From contig NZ_CP059597.1 of NCBI RefSeq assembly GCF_022369435.1, forward strand, positions 186,001-250,000: DNA of 64,000 bases. The letters run 5' to 3'. A model generated the notes under the pieces. It ran no database searches. It saw only the letters and a program-made list of their open reading frames with translations, and was not told the DNA's origin. Numbering within the stretch: position 1 is the stretch's first letter; every line of letters begins with the position of its first letter. A program made the translations under genes and the position numbers. Source of the DNA: Campylobacter sp. RM10537. GTDB taxonomy: Bacteria > Campylobacterota > Campylobacteria > Campylobacterales > Campylobacteraceae. Shown piece after piece: positions 49,678-59,414 of this stretch.

Positions 49678-51493
49678 AGAAAATGATTTTGAACTTTTTA
49701 AAAAGTTAAGAATAAAAAGTGCTATTGATTTAGCACTTATTTTGCCCAAAAAGATTGAAAATTTAAATCCAAGTAAATTTCCTAGAGAAAATGAAATTTG
49801 TACTCAAAAAATTGTTTTAAAAAGTATAAATTATAATAAAAATCAACTTTTTGGCACAGGATTTTGCAAAGAATGGAATAAAAACATTTCTTTTGTTTTT
49901 TTTCATCCAAGACCTTGGCATCATAAAGTTTTAAAAATAGGTAAAGAAATTATTTTTAATGCTAAACTGACCTTTTTTAATCATTTTTGGCAATTTAATA
50001 ATCCTAAAATTTTAAATTCTTTTGAAAATTTTGTTCCAAAATATCAAATTCAAGGTATTAGAGATTCAAAAATTCAAGAATTTATGAAAAAATATCTTAC
50101 TTTTGAAAATTTAAAAGAAAGTGGAATAGATGATAAATATATAAATTTTATTTTAAATTTACACGCTTATGATGAAAGAAGTTTTGCTATGTTTCAAAAT
50201 TTAAATCTTTTTTTAAATGATTTAAAATATATTGAAATTTTTAATTTTCTAAGACGATTAAAGGCAAAAAAAACCCATTATAAATCTTATAAAATTGATA
50301 TTTTCAATATCAATAATTGGCTCAATCAGCTCCCTTTTTTACCTACTCAAGATCAACTTAAAGCTTTAAAGGATATAGAGCAAGACTTAAATTCAAGCGA
50401 AGCTAAAAGACGGGTTATCATGGGTGATGTTGGATGCGGAAAAACCTTGATTTTATTAGGGGCTGCTCTAATGGTTTATCCAAAACAAGCAATTTTGATG
50501 GCGCCAACTAGTATACTTGCAAATCAGCTTTATGAAGAGGCAAAGAAACTTTTGCCCGATTTTGTTAATATTTTATTTATTAAAGGGGGTAAAAAGGAAA
50601 AAGATTTAGCTCAAAAATTACAAAGAGCTAATTTGATTATAGGCACTCACGCTTTAATACATTTGGAAAATCATGAAGCTGTTTTAGTGATGATTGATGA
50701 GCAACATCGTTTCGGTTCAGCCCAAAGGCAAAAAATTTATACTTTAAATAAAAAAGATTTTGCACCACACTTTATACAATTTTCAGCAACACCTATTCCA
50801 AGAACTTTAAGCATGATACAATCAGAATTTTTACAATTTAGTTTTGTTAAGCAAATGCCTTTTAAAAAAGATATTTCTACTTTTTGCATACAAAATGAAG
50901 ATTTTTCACGATTAAATGAAAAGATAAAAGAAGAGATTGCGCAAAATCATCAAATTATCATCATTTATCCTTTGGTTAATCCAAGTGATAAAATTCCTTA
51001 TCTTTCCTTGGAGCAAGCTAGTGAATATTGGCAAAGCCATTATGAAAAAGTTTTTATAACTCATGGAAAAGATAAACAAAAGGATGAAATTTTAAAGCGT
51101 TTTCGAGATGAAGGAAATATTTTACTAAGTACTACTGTTGTAGAGGTTGGAATTTCTTTGCCAAGATTAAGTACTATTATAATAGTTGGAGCGGAACGCT
51201 TAGGACTAGCTACTTTGCATCAGCTTCGAGGAAGAGTTGGAAGAATTGGAATTAAAAGTACGTGTTATCTTTATACAAAACTTAAAGAAATTCCTATGCG
51301 CTTGAAAGAATTTGCAAATACTTTAGATGGTTTTAAAATCGCAGAACTTGATCTTAAAAATCGCTTAAGCGGAGATTTGCTAGATGGTTTGTTTCAGCAT
51401 GGAAATGAGTTTATTTTTTTTGATTTTTCAAAAGATGAAGAGATTTTAAAACAGGCAAAAGAGGATTTAAAAAATAAGAATATCATTGATTAA
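49667..51493 (+). CDS. recG: ATP-dependent DNA helicase RecG
   Basis: 608 residues from the ATG at 49667 inside the end of the M16-like gene. The N-terminal wedge domain is shorter than in E. coli. Helicase motifs: Walker A GDVGCGKT (about 253-260), MIDEQHRFG (343-351), FSATPIPRTLS, and the C-terminal STTVVEVGISLPR and HQLRGRVGR. It unwinds stalled forks and Holliday junctions. An upstream TTG (49652) is less likely. Confidence 0.9.
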   Translation: MKIKENDFELFKKLRIKSAIDLALILPKKIENLNPSKFPRENEICTQKIVLKSINYNKNQLFGTGFCKEWNKNISFVFFHPRPWHHKVLKIGKEIIFNAKLTFFNHFWQFNNPKILNSFENFVPKYQIQGIRDSKIQEFMKKYLTFENLKESGIDDKYINFILNLHAYDERSFAMFQNLNLFLNDLKYIEIFNFLRRLKAKKTHYKSYKIDIFNINNWLNQLPFLPTQDQLKALKDIEQDLNSSEAKRRVIMGDVGCGKTLILLGAALMVYPKQAILMAPTSILANQLYEEAKKLLPDFVNILFIKGGKKEKDLAQKLQRANLIIGTHALIHLENHEAVLVMIDEQHRFGSAQRQKIYTLNKKDFAPHFIQFSATPIPRTLSMIQSEFLQFSFVKQMPFKKDISTFCIQNEDFSRLNEKIKEEIAQNHQIIIIYPLVNPSDKIPYLSLEQASEYWQSHYEKVFITHGKDKQKDEILKRFRDEGNILLSTTVVEVGISLPRLSTIIIVGAERLGLATLHQLRGRVGRIGIKSTCYLYTKLKEIPMRLKEFANTLDGFKIAELDLKNRLSGDLLDGLFQHGNEFIFFDFSKDEEILKQAKEDLKNKNIID

Positions 51494-51876
51494 CAAGATT
51501 CCTTATTTCGATAAAGTATGTTTTTAAAATGAGAAGCTATCATTTGCGCACGTTGTAAAATTATACTTTTTATTTCTTCATTATAGATTTTGCTTAAACT
51601 TTCCTCAAAAAGTTTTAACCAAATTTCGAAAAATTCTTCAGGAAAATGAGGTAAATCAAGATGTTTTTTTAAAGGTTGTCCATTATAACTGCCTTGACCT
51701 AAAAGAATGCCTGACCAAAAATTTCCTATTTTTATTTTATGCTCTTCCCATTGTTGATTGCTTGTTCCTATGGCATTATTAAAAATAGACCCTAATTTTT
51801 CATCCCTTCTTATTTTTTCATAAAATATTTCCATAAGCATTTTTATATTTTCTTGAGTGATGGTGTTTGATTTCAT
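51490..51876 (-). CDS. ctb: Truncated haemoglobin, group III
   Basis: A 128-residue protein with the group III truncated globin pattern: MLMEIFYEKIRRDEKLGSIF, WEEHKIKIGNFWSGILLGQGSYNGQPLKKH and LDLPHFPEEFFEIWLKLF, where the His of LPHF is the proximal haem ligand. In C. jejuni Ctb (Cj0465c) is induced by NO through NssR and moderates oxygen/NO metabolism. SD GGAGAAG. It ends 4 bases inside the end of convergent recG. Confidence 0.92.
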   Translation of the reverse strand: MKSNTITQENIKMLMEIFYEKIRRDEKLGSIFNNAIGTSNQQWEEHKIKIGNFWSGILLGQGSYNGQPLKKHLDLPHFPEEFFEIWLKLFEESLSKIYNEEIKSIILQRAQMIASHFKNILYRNKESC

Positions 51877-51938
51877 AAATAATCTTCTCCGATATTAATC
51901 TTATAAGGTTAATATAACAAAAAATAGCAAAATTTTAT

Positions 51939-51952
51939 TTAACATAGGTTAA
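51939..51952. promoter_or_regulatory. NssR operator between ctb and nssR
   Basis: TTAACATAGGTTAA fits TTAAC-N4-GTTAA exactly. On the ctb side a TATATT -10 at about 51911-51916 places the box centre (51945.5) near -41.5, the standard activator position. On the other side the box ends 2 bases before the nssR ATG. Confidence 0.85.
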
Positions 51953-51954
51953 AA

Positions 51955-52563
51955 ATGAAGGATGAAAATTTTTTAAAATATTTATATAAAATAGGAAGAA
52001 TAAGAAAAATAACAAAAAATAATATTTTATTTTACGAGGGAGAGGAGGCAAAACATTTTTTTATTTTATTACAAGGAAAAATACGAGTTTATAAGCATGC
52101 CAAGATGAATAAAGAAATTACTTTGCATTATTTTAAACCCTTTGATTTTATTGCAGAAATGCCAGCTTTTAAAAAAATCAATTACCCAGCAAGTGCTATT
52201 TGTGAAGAAGAGGGTAAAGTATTAGAAATTAATTTTATTGAGTTTGAAAATTTATGCAATAAAAACAATGAATTTAACTTAATATTAATTAGCTCTCTAT
52301 TAAATAAAATAAAAATTTTAGAGAAAAAAATATTGCAAAATTCTTTAGATTTGAAAACAAAATTACTAAAATATATTTTGGAAAATGAAAAAAAATTAGA
52401 TACAATTCTCCAAAAACAAATTGCAATAGATTTAAATGTAAAAGTACAATCTTTATCTAGGGTATTAAAAGAGTTAAAGTTGGCTAAATTAATTGACATA
52501 AAAAAAGGTAAAATTGAAATTATAAATAAAAAAATACTCTTAGATGAAGTTTGGCAAAATTAA
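51955..52563 (+). CDS. nssR: Nitrosative stress regulator, Crp/Fnr family
   Basis: A 202-residue protein. Residues 15-110 form the cyclic-nucleotide-binding-like sensor (NILFYEGEEAKHFFILLQGKIRVYKH); residues 150-195 hold the helix-turn-helix QKQIAIDLNVKVQSLSRVLKELK. No FNR-type cysteine set is present. By place and family this is NssR, which activates ctb and the distant single-domain globin gene cgb in response to NO. No separate SD can be seen, because the operator occupies its place; the start may be weak. Confidence 0.9.
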   Translation: MKDENFLKYLYKIGRIRKITKNNILFYEGEEAKHFFILLQGKIRVYKHAKMNKEITLHYFKPFDFIAEMPAFKKINYPASAICEEEGKVLEINFIEFENLCNKNNEFNLILISSLLNKIKILEKKILQNSLDLKTKLLKYILENEKKLDTILQKQIAIDLNVKVQSLSRVLKELKLAKLIDIKKGKIEIINKKILLDEVWQN

Positions 52564-52576
52564 GGATAATAAGGAT

Positions 52577-53278
52577 ATGGATTTAAATTTTATAATTAAT
52601 CATTTAAATGTATTTATAGCAGCTGCTTGGCTTACCTTAAAATTAAGTTTTTTTGGTATTGTGTTTTCTATAATCATAGGATTATTTTGCATCTTAATGA
52701 GTTATTTTAGGATCAAATTTATAGAACAAATTTGTAAAATTTATATAGAATTATCTCGCAATACACCTTTATTGATACAACTTTTTTTTCTTTACTATGC
52801 TTTACCTAAATTTGATATTCATTTAGAACAAATTCCTCCTTTAAATTTAATTTGTTTAAGTGTTGATGAAACTTTGCGTCCAGCTTTTGCTTGTGCAATT
52901 TTTGGTCTTAGTTTTTTAGGAGGATCTTATATGGCTGAGAGTTTTAGATCCGGATTTGAAGCTATTAGAAAGCAGCAATTTGAAGCAGGACTTTCTTTAG
53001 GTTTTACAAAATTAGGAAATTTCCGTTATGTTATTTTGCCTCAAATACTTGCTATTTCCATATCGAGTATTAGTGCAAATATTATTTTTCTTATCAAAGA
53101 AACCTCAGTGGTAAGCATTATAGCCTTGCCTGATTTGGTTACAGCTATGAAAGACCTAAATTCTTTAACCTATAAAACAGATGAGCTTTTGTTTCTTTTG
53201 TTTATGGGGTATTTATGCATTATCCTGCCAATCTCTTTGATATTATTTTTTGTAGAAAAAAGGCTTTCAAATGCTTAG
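52577..53278 (+). CDS. paqP: Polar amino-acid ABC transporter permease
   Basis: About 233 residues from the ATG at 52577 (MDLNFIINHLNVF); an in-frame ATG at 52544 overlaps nssR and has no SD. About five membrane segments and the conserved permease loop EAIRKQQFEAGLSLGFTKLGNFRYVILPQ are present. It corresponds to Cj0467 (PaqP, from memory), part of a glutamine/polar amino-acid uptake system linked to stress tolerance in C. jejuni. Overlaps the next gene by 8 bases. Confidence 0.82.
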   Translation: MDLNFIINHLNVFIAAAWLTLKLSFFGIVFSIIIGLFCILMSYFRIKFIEQICKIYIELSRNTPLLIQLFFLYYALPKFDIHLEQIPPLNLICLSVDETLRPAFACAIFGLSFLGGSYMAESFRSGFEAIRKQQFEAGLSLGFTKLGNFRYVILPQILAISISSISANIIFLIKETSVVSIIALPDLVTAMKDLNSLTYKTDELLFLLFMGYLCIILPISLILFFVEKRLSNA

Positions 53279-53927
53279 TTTATTAAATTTAGATACTTTA
53301 AGTCGTCTTTGGCAAGGCTTATTTATTACACTTGAAATTTCTATTATTAGCATTATAATTACCTCTTTTTTTGGGCTTATTCTAGGCATTTTGATGAGTT
53401 TTAAAAATCGTTATATCTATATTTTGTGCCGCTTTATTTTAGAATTTGTGAGAATTATGCCCCTTTTAGTTTGGCTTTTTATTGTATATTTTGGTTTTTC
53501 AAGATGGCTAGGAGTTAATTTAAGTAGTACGGTTTCAGCTATTATTGTATTTAGTATTTGGGGAAGTTTTGAAATGATGGATTTGGTTAGATCTTCATTG
53601 CAAAGTATTCCCAAGCACCAATATGAAAGTGCTAAAAGTTTAGGTTTAAATAAATTTCAAGCGTATTTTTATATCATTATTCCACAAGCTTTTCGTCGCC
53701 TTACTCCTGTGAGTATGAATTTGCTTACACGTATGATTAAAAGCACAACTTTTGCTTATTTAATCGGTAGTGTAGAACTTGTAAAGGTAGGACAGCAAAT
53801 TATTGAATTTAACAATAAAAATGATTTGGCTCCTTTTATTATTTATGGTTTTATTTTTTTTATTTTTTTTATAATTTGTTACCCTATCACTTTATATTCT
53901 AGAAAATTAGAAAAAAAATGGAGTTAA
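53271..53927 (+). CDS. Polar amino-acid ABC transporter permease, second subunit
   Basis: A 218-residue permease with about five membrane segments. RNTPLL-like region reads [16 protein letters not shown], and the EAA loop is [32 protein letters not shown]. Likely pairs with the preceding permease. Matches Cj0468 by position. It starts inside the end of the first permease gene and is followed after 1 base by the ATPase gene. Confidence 0.85.
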   Translation: MLSLLNLDTLSRLWQGLFITLEISIISIIITSFFGLILGILMSFKNRYIYILCRFILEFVRIMPLLVWLFIVYFGFSRWLGVNLSSTVSAIIVFSIWGSFEMMDLVRSSLQSIPKHQYESAKSLGLNKFQAYFYIIIPQAFRRLTPVSMNLLTRMIKSTTFAYLIGSVELVKVGQQIIEFNNKNDLAPFIIYGFIFFIFFIICYPITLYSRKLEKKWS

Positions 53928-53928
53928 A

Positions 53929-54666
53929 ATGAGTATTTTAAAAGTAAAAAATTTGCAAAAATATTATGGAACCCATCATGTTTTAAAAAATATTAATTTA
54001 GAGGTAAAACAAAAAGAAGTTGTTGTGATTTTAGGTCCGAGTGGGTGCGGAAAATCAACTTTTTTAAGATGTATCAATGGTTTAGAAGAGATTGCAGATG
54101 GAGTAATACAAATTGGTCATGATGTTATTGACAAAAATTTTAAAGATTGGACAAGGGTACGTCAAAAAGTAGGTATGGTATTTCAATCCTATGAACTATT
54201 TGAACATTTAAGCGTTAAAGATAATATACTTTTAGGACCTTTAAAGGTGCAAAAAAGATCTAAAGAAGAAGTTTTAAAAGAAGCTAAGATATGGCTTGAA
54301 AAAGTAGGACTAATTCATAAGATAGATGCTTTTCCCAGAGAATTAAGTGGAGGGCAAAAACAAAGAATTGCTATTGTAAGAAGTCTTTGCATGAATCCAG
54401 AACTTATGCTTTTTGACGAAGTGACAGCAGCGCTTGATCCTGAAATTGTTCGCGAAGTATTAGAGGTTATGTTAAATTTAGCTAAAGATGGTATGACAAT
54501 GTTGATTGTTACACATGAGATGGGTTTTGCTAAAGCTGTTGCCGATAAGATAGTTTTTATGGATAATGGTGAAATAATTGAGGAAAATAATCCACATAAT
54601 TTTTTTGAAAACCCTAAAAGTGAAAGGGCAAAAAAATTTTTAAATTTGTTTGATTATCATAAATAA
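53929..54666 (+). CDS. paqQ: Polar amino-acid ABC transporter ATP-binding protein
   Basis: A 245-residue ATPase: Walker [10 protein letters not shown] (about 37-45), Q-loop [10 protein letters not shown], signature LSGGQKQR, Walker [15 protein letters not shown], switch His in VTHEMGFA. Typical of the GlnQ group. It corresponds to Cj0469 (PaqQ). No solute-binding protein gene is present next to the operon, so the system relies on one encoded elsewhere. Confidence 0.87.
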   Translation: MSILKVKNLQKYYGTHHVLKNINLEVKQKEVVVILGPSGCGKSTFLRCINGLEEIADGVIQIGHDVIDKNFKDWTRVRQKVGMVFQSYELFEHLSVKDNILLGPLKVQKRSKEEVLKEAKIWLEKVGLIHKIDAFPRELSGGQKQRIAIVRSLCMNPELMLFDEVTAALDPEIVREVLEVMLNLAKDGMTMLIVTHEMGFAKAVADKIVFMDNGEIIEENNPHNFFENPKSERAKKFLNLFDYHK

Positions 54667-54720
54667 TTTTATGATAAAATTTTCTACTAATAAATATTTG
54701 GTTAAATTATAAATATTTTC

Positions 54721-54749
54721 TTGACAAAATATTTTTTTTAATATATAAT
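54721..54749 (+). promoter_or_regulatory. Consensus sigma70 promoter of the tRNA-tuf cluster
   Basis: TTGACA at 54721-54726, 17-base spacer, TATAAT at 54744-54749. Both hexamers match the consensus perfectly, which is rare in Campylobacter. Transcription should start near 54756, 42 bases before tRNA-Thr. Confidence 0.85.
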
Positions 54750-54797
54750 TTCGTTTTTTTAAAAATTTGATTTTGAGAATTTTTAAAACCGAAACTT

Positions 54798-54873
54798 GCT
54801 GGTTTAGCTCAGTTGGTAGAGCAGCTGCCTTGTAAGCAGCAGGTCGGGGGTTCAAGTCCCTTAACCAGCTCCA
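54798..54873 (+). tRNA. tRNA-Thr (TGT)
   Basis: 76 bases with CCA. The acceptor GCTGGTT/AACCAGC, D-arm AGCTCAGTTGG, anticodon TGT in CCTTGTAAG and T-loop GGTTCAAGTCC are present. First tRNA of the cluster. Confidence 0.95.
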
Positions 54874-54921
54874 TTTTATTTTTGTGACAGTGTTTGACCA
54901 GATATTTTATATGGTGATAAT

Positions 54922-55007
<86 letters not shown>

Positions 55008-55013
55008 TGCTTT

Positions 55014-55090
55014 GCGGGAGTAGCTCAGTTGGCTAGAGCATCAGCCTTCCAAGCTGAGGGTCGCGGGTTCGAGTCCCGTTTCCCGCTCCA
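55014..55090 (+). tRNA. tRNA-Gly (TCC)
   Basis: 77 bases with CCA. Acceptor GCGGGAG/TTCCCGC, anticodon TCC in CCTTCCAAG, T-loop GGTTCGAGTCC. Follows tRNA-Tyr by 6 bases. Confidence 0.95.
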
Positions 55091-55178
55091 ATGTTTAACT
55101 GGGAGCTGTATTTTAACTATAACTACAGTATATTCCCATATTTTTTTCAGTTGTCTGTATTATATTGGTTTTCTGAGC

Positions 55179-55253
<75 letters not shown>

Positions 55254-55324
55254 TTATTTTATTGAAAAGATTATAAATATAGACTCGGTTTTGCTTACAT
55301 TTATTTTTATATTGGAGGAAAAAA

Positions 55325-56524
55325 ATGGCTAAAGAAAAATTTTCACGTAATAAGCCACACGTAAATATAGGTACTATTGGTCACGTTGACCATGGTAAAA
55401 CTACTTTGACAGCCGCTATTTCTGCTGTTCTTTCAAGAAGAGGTTTGGCAGAGCTTAAAGATTATGATAATATTGATAATGCTCCTGAAGAAAAAGAACG
55501 TGGTATTACTATTGCTACTTCTCATATTGAATATGAAACAGAAAATCGACATTATGCACACGTTGATTGCCCAGGACACGCTGACTATGTTAAAAATATG
55601 ATTACAGGTGCTGCGCAAATGGATGGTGCAATTCTTGTTGTTTCTGCAGCAGATGGCCCAATGCCTCAAACTAGAGAGCATATTCTACTTTCTCGTCAAG
55701 TAGGTGTTCCATACATAGTTGTTTTTATGAATAAAGCAGATATGGTTGATGATGCTGAACTTTTAGAATTAGTCGAAATGGAAATTAGAGAATTATTAAG
55801 CTCTTATGATTTCCCAGGAGATGATACTCCAATTATTTCTGGTTCTGCATTAAAAGCCCTTGAAGAAGCTAAAGCTGGTCAAGATGGTGAGTGGTCTAAA
55901 AAAGTGCTAGATCTAATGGCAGCAGTTGATAGCTATATTCCAACTCCAACTCGTGATACTGAAAAAGATTTCTTGATGCCAATTGAAGATGTTTTCTCAA
56001 TTTCTGGCCGTGGTACAGTTGTTACTGGAAGAATTGAAAAAGGTGTAGTTAAAGTAGGTGATACTATTGAAATTGTTGGTATTAAAGATACACAAACTAC
56101 GACTGTTACTGGTGTTGAAATGTTTAGAAAAGAAATGGATCAAGGTGAAGCTGGAGATAACGTAGGTGTTCTTCTTCGTGGTACTAAAAAAGAAGAAGTT
56201 ATTCGTGGAATGGTTCTTGCAAAACCAAAATCAATTACTCCTCATACTGATTTTGAAGCTGAAGTTTATATTTTAAATAAAGACGAAGGTGGTAGACATA
56301 CTCCATTCTTTAATAATTATAGACCTCAATTTTATGTAAGAACAACGGATGTTACAGGTTCTATTAAATTAGCAGATGGCGTTGAAATGGTTATGCCAGG
56401 TGAAAACGTAAGAATTACAGTAAGCCTAATAGCTCCAGTAGCTCTTGAAGAAGGAACACGCTTTGCTATCCGTGAAGGCGGTAAAACAGTTGGTTCTGGT
56501 GTTGTTTCTAAAATAATTAAATAA
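55325..56524 (+). CDS. tuf: Translation elongation factor Tu
   Basis: A 399-residue GTPase. G1 GHVDHGKTT (about 19-27), G3 DCPGHADY, G4 NKAD and G5 SAL are complete; the effector region is [14 protein letters not shown]. It delivers aminoacyl-tRNA to the ribosome. A strong SD (GGAGG) precedes the ATG. It lies behind four tRNA genes, a common arrangement. Confidence 0.98.
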   Translation: MAKEKFSRNKPHVNIGTIGHVDHGKTTLTAAISAVLSRRGLAELKDYDNIDNAPEEKERGITIATSHIEYETENRHYAHVDCPGHADYVKNMITGAAQMDGAILVVSAADGPMPQTREHILLSRQVGVPYIVVFMNKADMVDDAELLELVEMEIRELLSSYDFPGDDTPIISGSALKALEEAKAGQDGEWSKKVLDLMAAVDSYIPTPTRDTEKDFLMPIEDVFSISGRGTVVTGRIEKGVVKVGDTIEIVGIKDTQTTTVTGVEMFRKEMDQGEAGDNVGVLLRGTKKEEVIRGMVLAKPKSITPHTDFEAEVYILNKDEGGRHTPFFNNYRPQFYVRTTDVTGSIKLADGVEMVMPGENVRITVSLIAPVALEEGTRFAIREGGKTVGSGVVSKIIK

Positions 56525-56533
56525 AATATTCTA

Positions 56534-56568
56534 AAAAGTCAAGTTTTGATACTTGACTTTTGTTTTTT
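56534..56568 (+). terminator. Terminator after tuf
   Basis: Perfect 10-bp stem AAAAGTCAAG-TTTTGATA-CTTGACTTTT followed by GTTTTTT. Probably partial, since rpmG follows after 11 bases. Confidence 0.8.
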
Positions 56569-56579
56569 AAGGGAAAAAA

Positions 56580-56738
56580 ATGAGAATTAAAATTGGTTTA
56601 AAATGTGAAGAATGTGGTGATATTAATTACAGCACTTATAAAAATAGTAAAAATACAACTGAAAAGTTAGAATTAAAAAAATATTGTCCAAGATTGAAAA
56701 AACATACACTTCACAAAGAAGTAAAATTAAAAAGTTAA
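56580..56738 (+). CDS. rpmG: 50S ribosomal protein L33
   Basis: A 52-residue protein, [20 protein letters not shown]...[12 protein letters not shown], with the zinc-binding pair CEEC near the N terminus and only one Cys (KYCPRLKKH) in the C-terminal half, so the four-Cys set is incomplete. It is too short for many gene finders. The ATG directly follows GGGAAAAAA. Confidence 0.93.
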   Translation: MRIKIGLKCEECGDINYSTYKNSKNTTEKLELKKYCPRLKKHTLHKEVKLKS

Positions 56739-56744
56739 GCTCTT

Positions 56745-56820
56745 AGGGCAATAGCTCTAAAGGTAGAGCGTCGGATTCCAAATCCGCAGGTTGGGGGTTC
56801 GAATCCCTCTTGCCCTGCCA
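56745..56820 (+). tRNA. tRNA-Trp (CCA)
   Basis: 76 bases with CCA. Acceptor AGGGCAA/TTGCCCT, anticodon CCA in GATTCCAAATC, T-loop GGTTCGAATCC. It sits between rpmG and secE, a widely conserved arrangement. Confidence 0.95.
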
Positions 56821-56837
56821 TATTAAGGTTTATATAA

Positions 56838-57017
56838 ATGGAAAAATTAATAACTTATTTTAAATTATCAAAGGCTGAACTAAGGAAAGTAATTTTTCCT
56901 TTAAAAGAACAAGTTCGAAATGCTTATATTACTGTTTTTATAGTAGTTGCGGTTATTTCAGTATTTTTGGCATTAGTAGATTGGATTATGTCATCTATTG
57001 TTTCTTTGGTTATATAA
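56838..57017 (+). CDS. secE: Preprotein translocase subunit SecE
   Basis: A 59-residue protein, MEKLITYFKLSKAELRKVIFPLKEQ, followed by one transmembrane segment (about 31-52). It has the amphipathic helix and single C-terminal membrane helix of the minimal SecE. It joins SecY in the translocon. Followed by nusG after 12 bases. Confidence 0.93.
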   Translation: MEKLITYFKLSKAELRKVIFPLKEQVRNAYITVFIVVAVISVFLALVDWIMSSIVSLVI

Positions 57018-57029
57018 TAGGAGATAGTG

Positions 57030-57563
57030 ATGAATACTTATAAATGGTATGCAATTCAAACTTATGCTGGTAGTGAAATGGCTGTAAAAAGAGCTATTGA
57101 AAATTTGGTTAAAGATAATGGCATTGAAGATAGATTAAAAGAAATAGTTGTTCCAACAGAGGATGTTATCGAATTTAAAAATGGAAAAGAAAAGATTAGT
57201 GAAAGAAGTTTGTATTCAGGATATGTATTTGCACATCTTGATCTTAATACGGAACTTTGGCATAAAATTCAGTCTCTTCCTAAAGTTGGACGTTTTATTG
57301 GGGAGTCTAAGAAACCAACCCCTTTGACAGAAAAAGATATTAATTTAATTTTAGAAAAAGTTCATAATCGTGCAGCTCCTAAACCAAAAATTTCTTTTGA
57401 AGAAGGAGAAAATGTAAGAATTACCGAAGGCCCGTTTGCGAATTTTACTGCTATTGTAGAAGAATATGATATGGTTAGAGGTTTGCTGAAATTAAATGTT
57501 TCTATTTTTGGACGTTCAACTCCAGTAGAGATCTTGTATTCTCAAGTTGAAAAAATAATTTAA
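57030..57563 (+). CDS. nusG: Transcription termination/antitermination protein NusG
   Basis: 177 residues from the ATG at 57030 (MNTYKWYAIQTYAGSE), preferred over a GTG at 57027 since AGGAG ends 6 bases before it. NGN domain YSGYVFAHLDLNTELWHKIQ and RFIGESKKPTPL, then a KOW motif EGENVRITEGPFANFTAIVEE. It links RNA polymerase to Rho or ribosomes. Confidence 0.95.
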   Translation: MNTYKWYAIQTYAGSEMAVKRAIENLVKDNGIEDRLKEIVVPTEDVIEFKNGKEKISERSLYSGYVFAHLDLNTELWHKIQSLPKVGRFIGESKKPTPLTEKDINLILEKVHNRAAPKPKISFEEGENVRITEGPFANFTAIVEEYDMVRGLLKLNVSIFGRSTPVEILYSQVEKII

Positions 57564-57584
57564 ATTTATTTAAGGAGAATTGTT

Positions 57585-58010
57585 ATGGCTAAAAAAGTTG
57601 TAGGCGAAATTAAATTACAAATTGCTGCCACTAAAGCAAATCCGTCGCCACCAGTCGGTCCCGCTTTAGGTCAGCAAGGCGTTAATATTATGGAATTTTG
57701 TAAAGCTTTTAATGAAAGAACAAAGGATATGGCAGGTTTTAACATTCCTGTTGTTATCACAGTTTATGCAGATAAAAGTTTTACTTTTATTACAAAGCAA
57801 CCACCAGCTACAGATTTAATCAAAAAAGCAGCTGGTATTTCTAAGGGCACAGATAATCCTTTAAAAAATAAAGTTGGAAAATTAACTCGTGCTCAAGTTT
57901 TGGAAATTGTTGATAAAAAAATTGCAGATTTGAATACTAAAGATAGAGAGCAAGCAGCAAAAATTATTGCCGGTTCAGCTCGTTCTATGGGTGTTGAAAT
58001 CGTTGATTAA
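57585..58010 (+). CDS. rplK: 50S ribosomal protein L11
   Basis: A 141-residue protein: [37 protein letters not shown] at the N terminus and the rRNA-binding C-terminal part with [14 protein letters not shown] and [13 protein letters not shown]. It binds the GTPase centre of 23S rRNA. SD AAGGAG. Confidence 0.98.
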   Translation: MAKKVVGEIKLQIAATKANPSPPVGPALGQQGVNIMEFCKAFNERTKDMAGFNIPVVITVYADKSFTFITKQPPATDLIKKAAGISKGTDNPLKNKVGKLTRAQVLEIVDKKIADLNTKDREQAAKIIAGSARSMGVEIVD

Positions 58011-58068
58011 TTCTTTTGACCGCTTAAAGTAAGAAGCGGTAGCACTTTAAAATGCGGAGAGTATAAAA

Positions 58069-58770
58069 ATGGCTAAAATGGTAAAAAGATTAAAAAATTT
58101 ATTAGAAAAAATTGATTCAAATAAAATTTACAGTCTTAAGGAAGCAATAGAAACAGTTAAGGAATTAAAATCAGCAAAATTTGATGAAACTGTTGAAATC
58201 GCTTTAAAATTAAATGTTGATCCAAGACATGCTGATCAAATGATAAGAGGATCTGTTGTACTTCCTGCTGGTACAGGTAAAAAAGTTCGTGTAGCTGTCA
58301 TTGCAAAAGATGCCAAGGCAGATGAAGCTAAAAATGCTGGAGCAGATATTGTTGGAAGTGATGATTTGGTTGAAGAAATTCAAAAAGGAAATATGAATTT
58401 TGACGTATTAATTGCAACTCCAAATTTAATGGGCTTAGTGGGTAAAGTAGGTAGAATTTTAGGCCCTAAAGGTTTGATGCCAAATCCAAAAACTGGAACA
58501 GTAACTATGGATGTTGCACAAGCTGTAAATAATGCTAAAAGTGGACAAGTAAATTTTAGAGTTGATAAGCAGGGAAATATCCACGCAGGACTTGGAAAAG
58601 TAAGTTTTTCTAAAGAGCAATTATGGGATAATATCTCAACTTTTATAAAAGCTATTAATAAGCATAAACCAGCTGCAGCAAAAGGTAGATATATTAAAAA
58701 TGCCACTTTATCTTTAACTATGAGTCCATCGGTAAAACTTGAAATTCAAGAATTACTTGATATGAAATAA
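58069..58770 (+). CDS. rplA: 50S ribosomal protein L1
   Basis: A 233-residue protein: [63 protein letters not shown] and [18 protein letters not shown]. Binds the L1 stalk and represses its own operon when in excess. The 58 bases between rplK and rplA contain a GACCGCTT...AAGCGGT hairpin, which could be the L1 target. Confidence 0.97.
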   Translation: MAKMVKRLKNLLEKIDSNKIYSLKEAIETVKELKSAKFDETVEIALKLNVDPRHADQMIRGSVVLPAGTGKKVRVAVIAKDAKADEAKNAGADIVGSDDLVEEIQKGNMNFDVLIATPNLMGLVGKVGRILGPKGLMPNPKTGTVTMDVAQAVNNAKSGQVNFRVDKQGNIHAGLGKVSFSKEQLWDNISTFIKAINKHKPAAAKGRYIKNATLSLTMSPSVKLEIQELLDMK

Positions 58771-58920
58771 AGAGTTAAAAAACTCTTTATTCTTAAGAAA
58801 TAAACATTTGAGAAAATTTAATATTTTTTGAAATGTTTATTTTAGATTGAAGATAGTCGAGGCGTAAGCTTAATTGGAAAAATTTCCTCTCTACTTGAAA
58901 TCTCAATCGGAAAGGAGAAA
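58771..58920 (+). promoter_or_regulatory. L10 leader of rplJ-rplL
   Basis: A 150-base leader with several stems (e.g. AGAGTTAAAAAACTCTTT at 58771-58788 and the AAACATTTGAGAAAA/TTTTTTGAAATGTTT region), in the usual place of the autoregulatory L10 leader that binds the L10(L12)4 complex. The AAGGAG SD is at 58912-58917. Confidence 0.6.
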
Positions 58921-58922
58921 AT

Positions 58923-59402
58923 GTGACTAGAAGTGAAAAAGTTGAAGTTATTGCTAAGCTTGAAGAAAATTTCAAAGTTAGTGAAGCCATTATAGTTTGT
59001 GATTATAAGGGTTTATCTACTAAGAAATTGGAAGAACTTAGAAATAATGCAAGAGAAAATAATGTAAAAGTTCAAATTATTAAAAATACTTTGGCTAACA
59101 TTGCTCTTAATAATTCCGGAAAAACAGGTCTAGTTCTTAAAGATACAAATATTTATCTTTGGGGAGAAGATCAACTTAGTGTTTCAAAAGTAGCTGCTAA
59201 ATTTGAAGAAAATAATGATAAATTTCAAATTAAAACTGCTTTTGTTGATGGCGAAGTTGCAGATGTTGCTAAAGTTAAAGCTTTAGCTAAAATGCCTTCG
59301 CGTAATGAGTTGCTTGCTATGCTTTTGCAAGTTTGGAAAGCGCCAATTGCCAACTTTACTATTGGTTTAAATGCGCTAAAAAATAAAAAAGAAACTGAAT
59401 AA
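58923..59402 (+). CDS. rplJ: 50S ribosomal protein L10
   Basis: A 159-residue protein starting at GTG ([21 protein letters not shown]). [21 protein letters not shown] and NTLANIAL are typical of L10, and the C-terminal helix binds L7/L12. The start is odd: ATGTGA at 58921-58926 makes a start-stop pair overlapping the GTG by one base, and the SD-to-GTG distance is short (5 bases). Confidence 0.94.
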   Translation: MTRSEKVEVIAKLEENFKVSEAIIVCDYKGLSTKKLEELRNNARENNVKVQIIKNTLANIALNNSGKTGLVLKDTNIYLWGEDQLSVSKVAAKFEENNDKFQIKTAFVDGEVADVAKVKALAKMPSRNELLAMLLQVWKAPIANFTIGLNALKNKKETE

Positions 59403-59414
59403 AAAGGATTTAAA

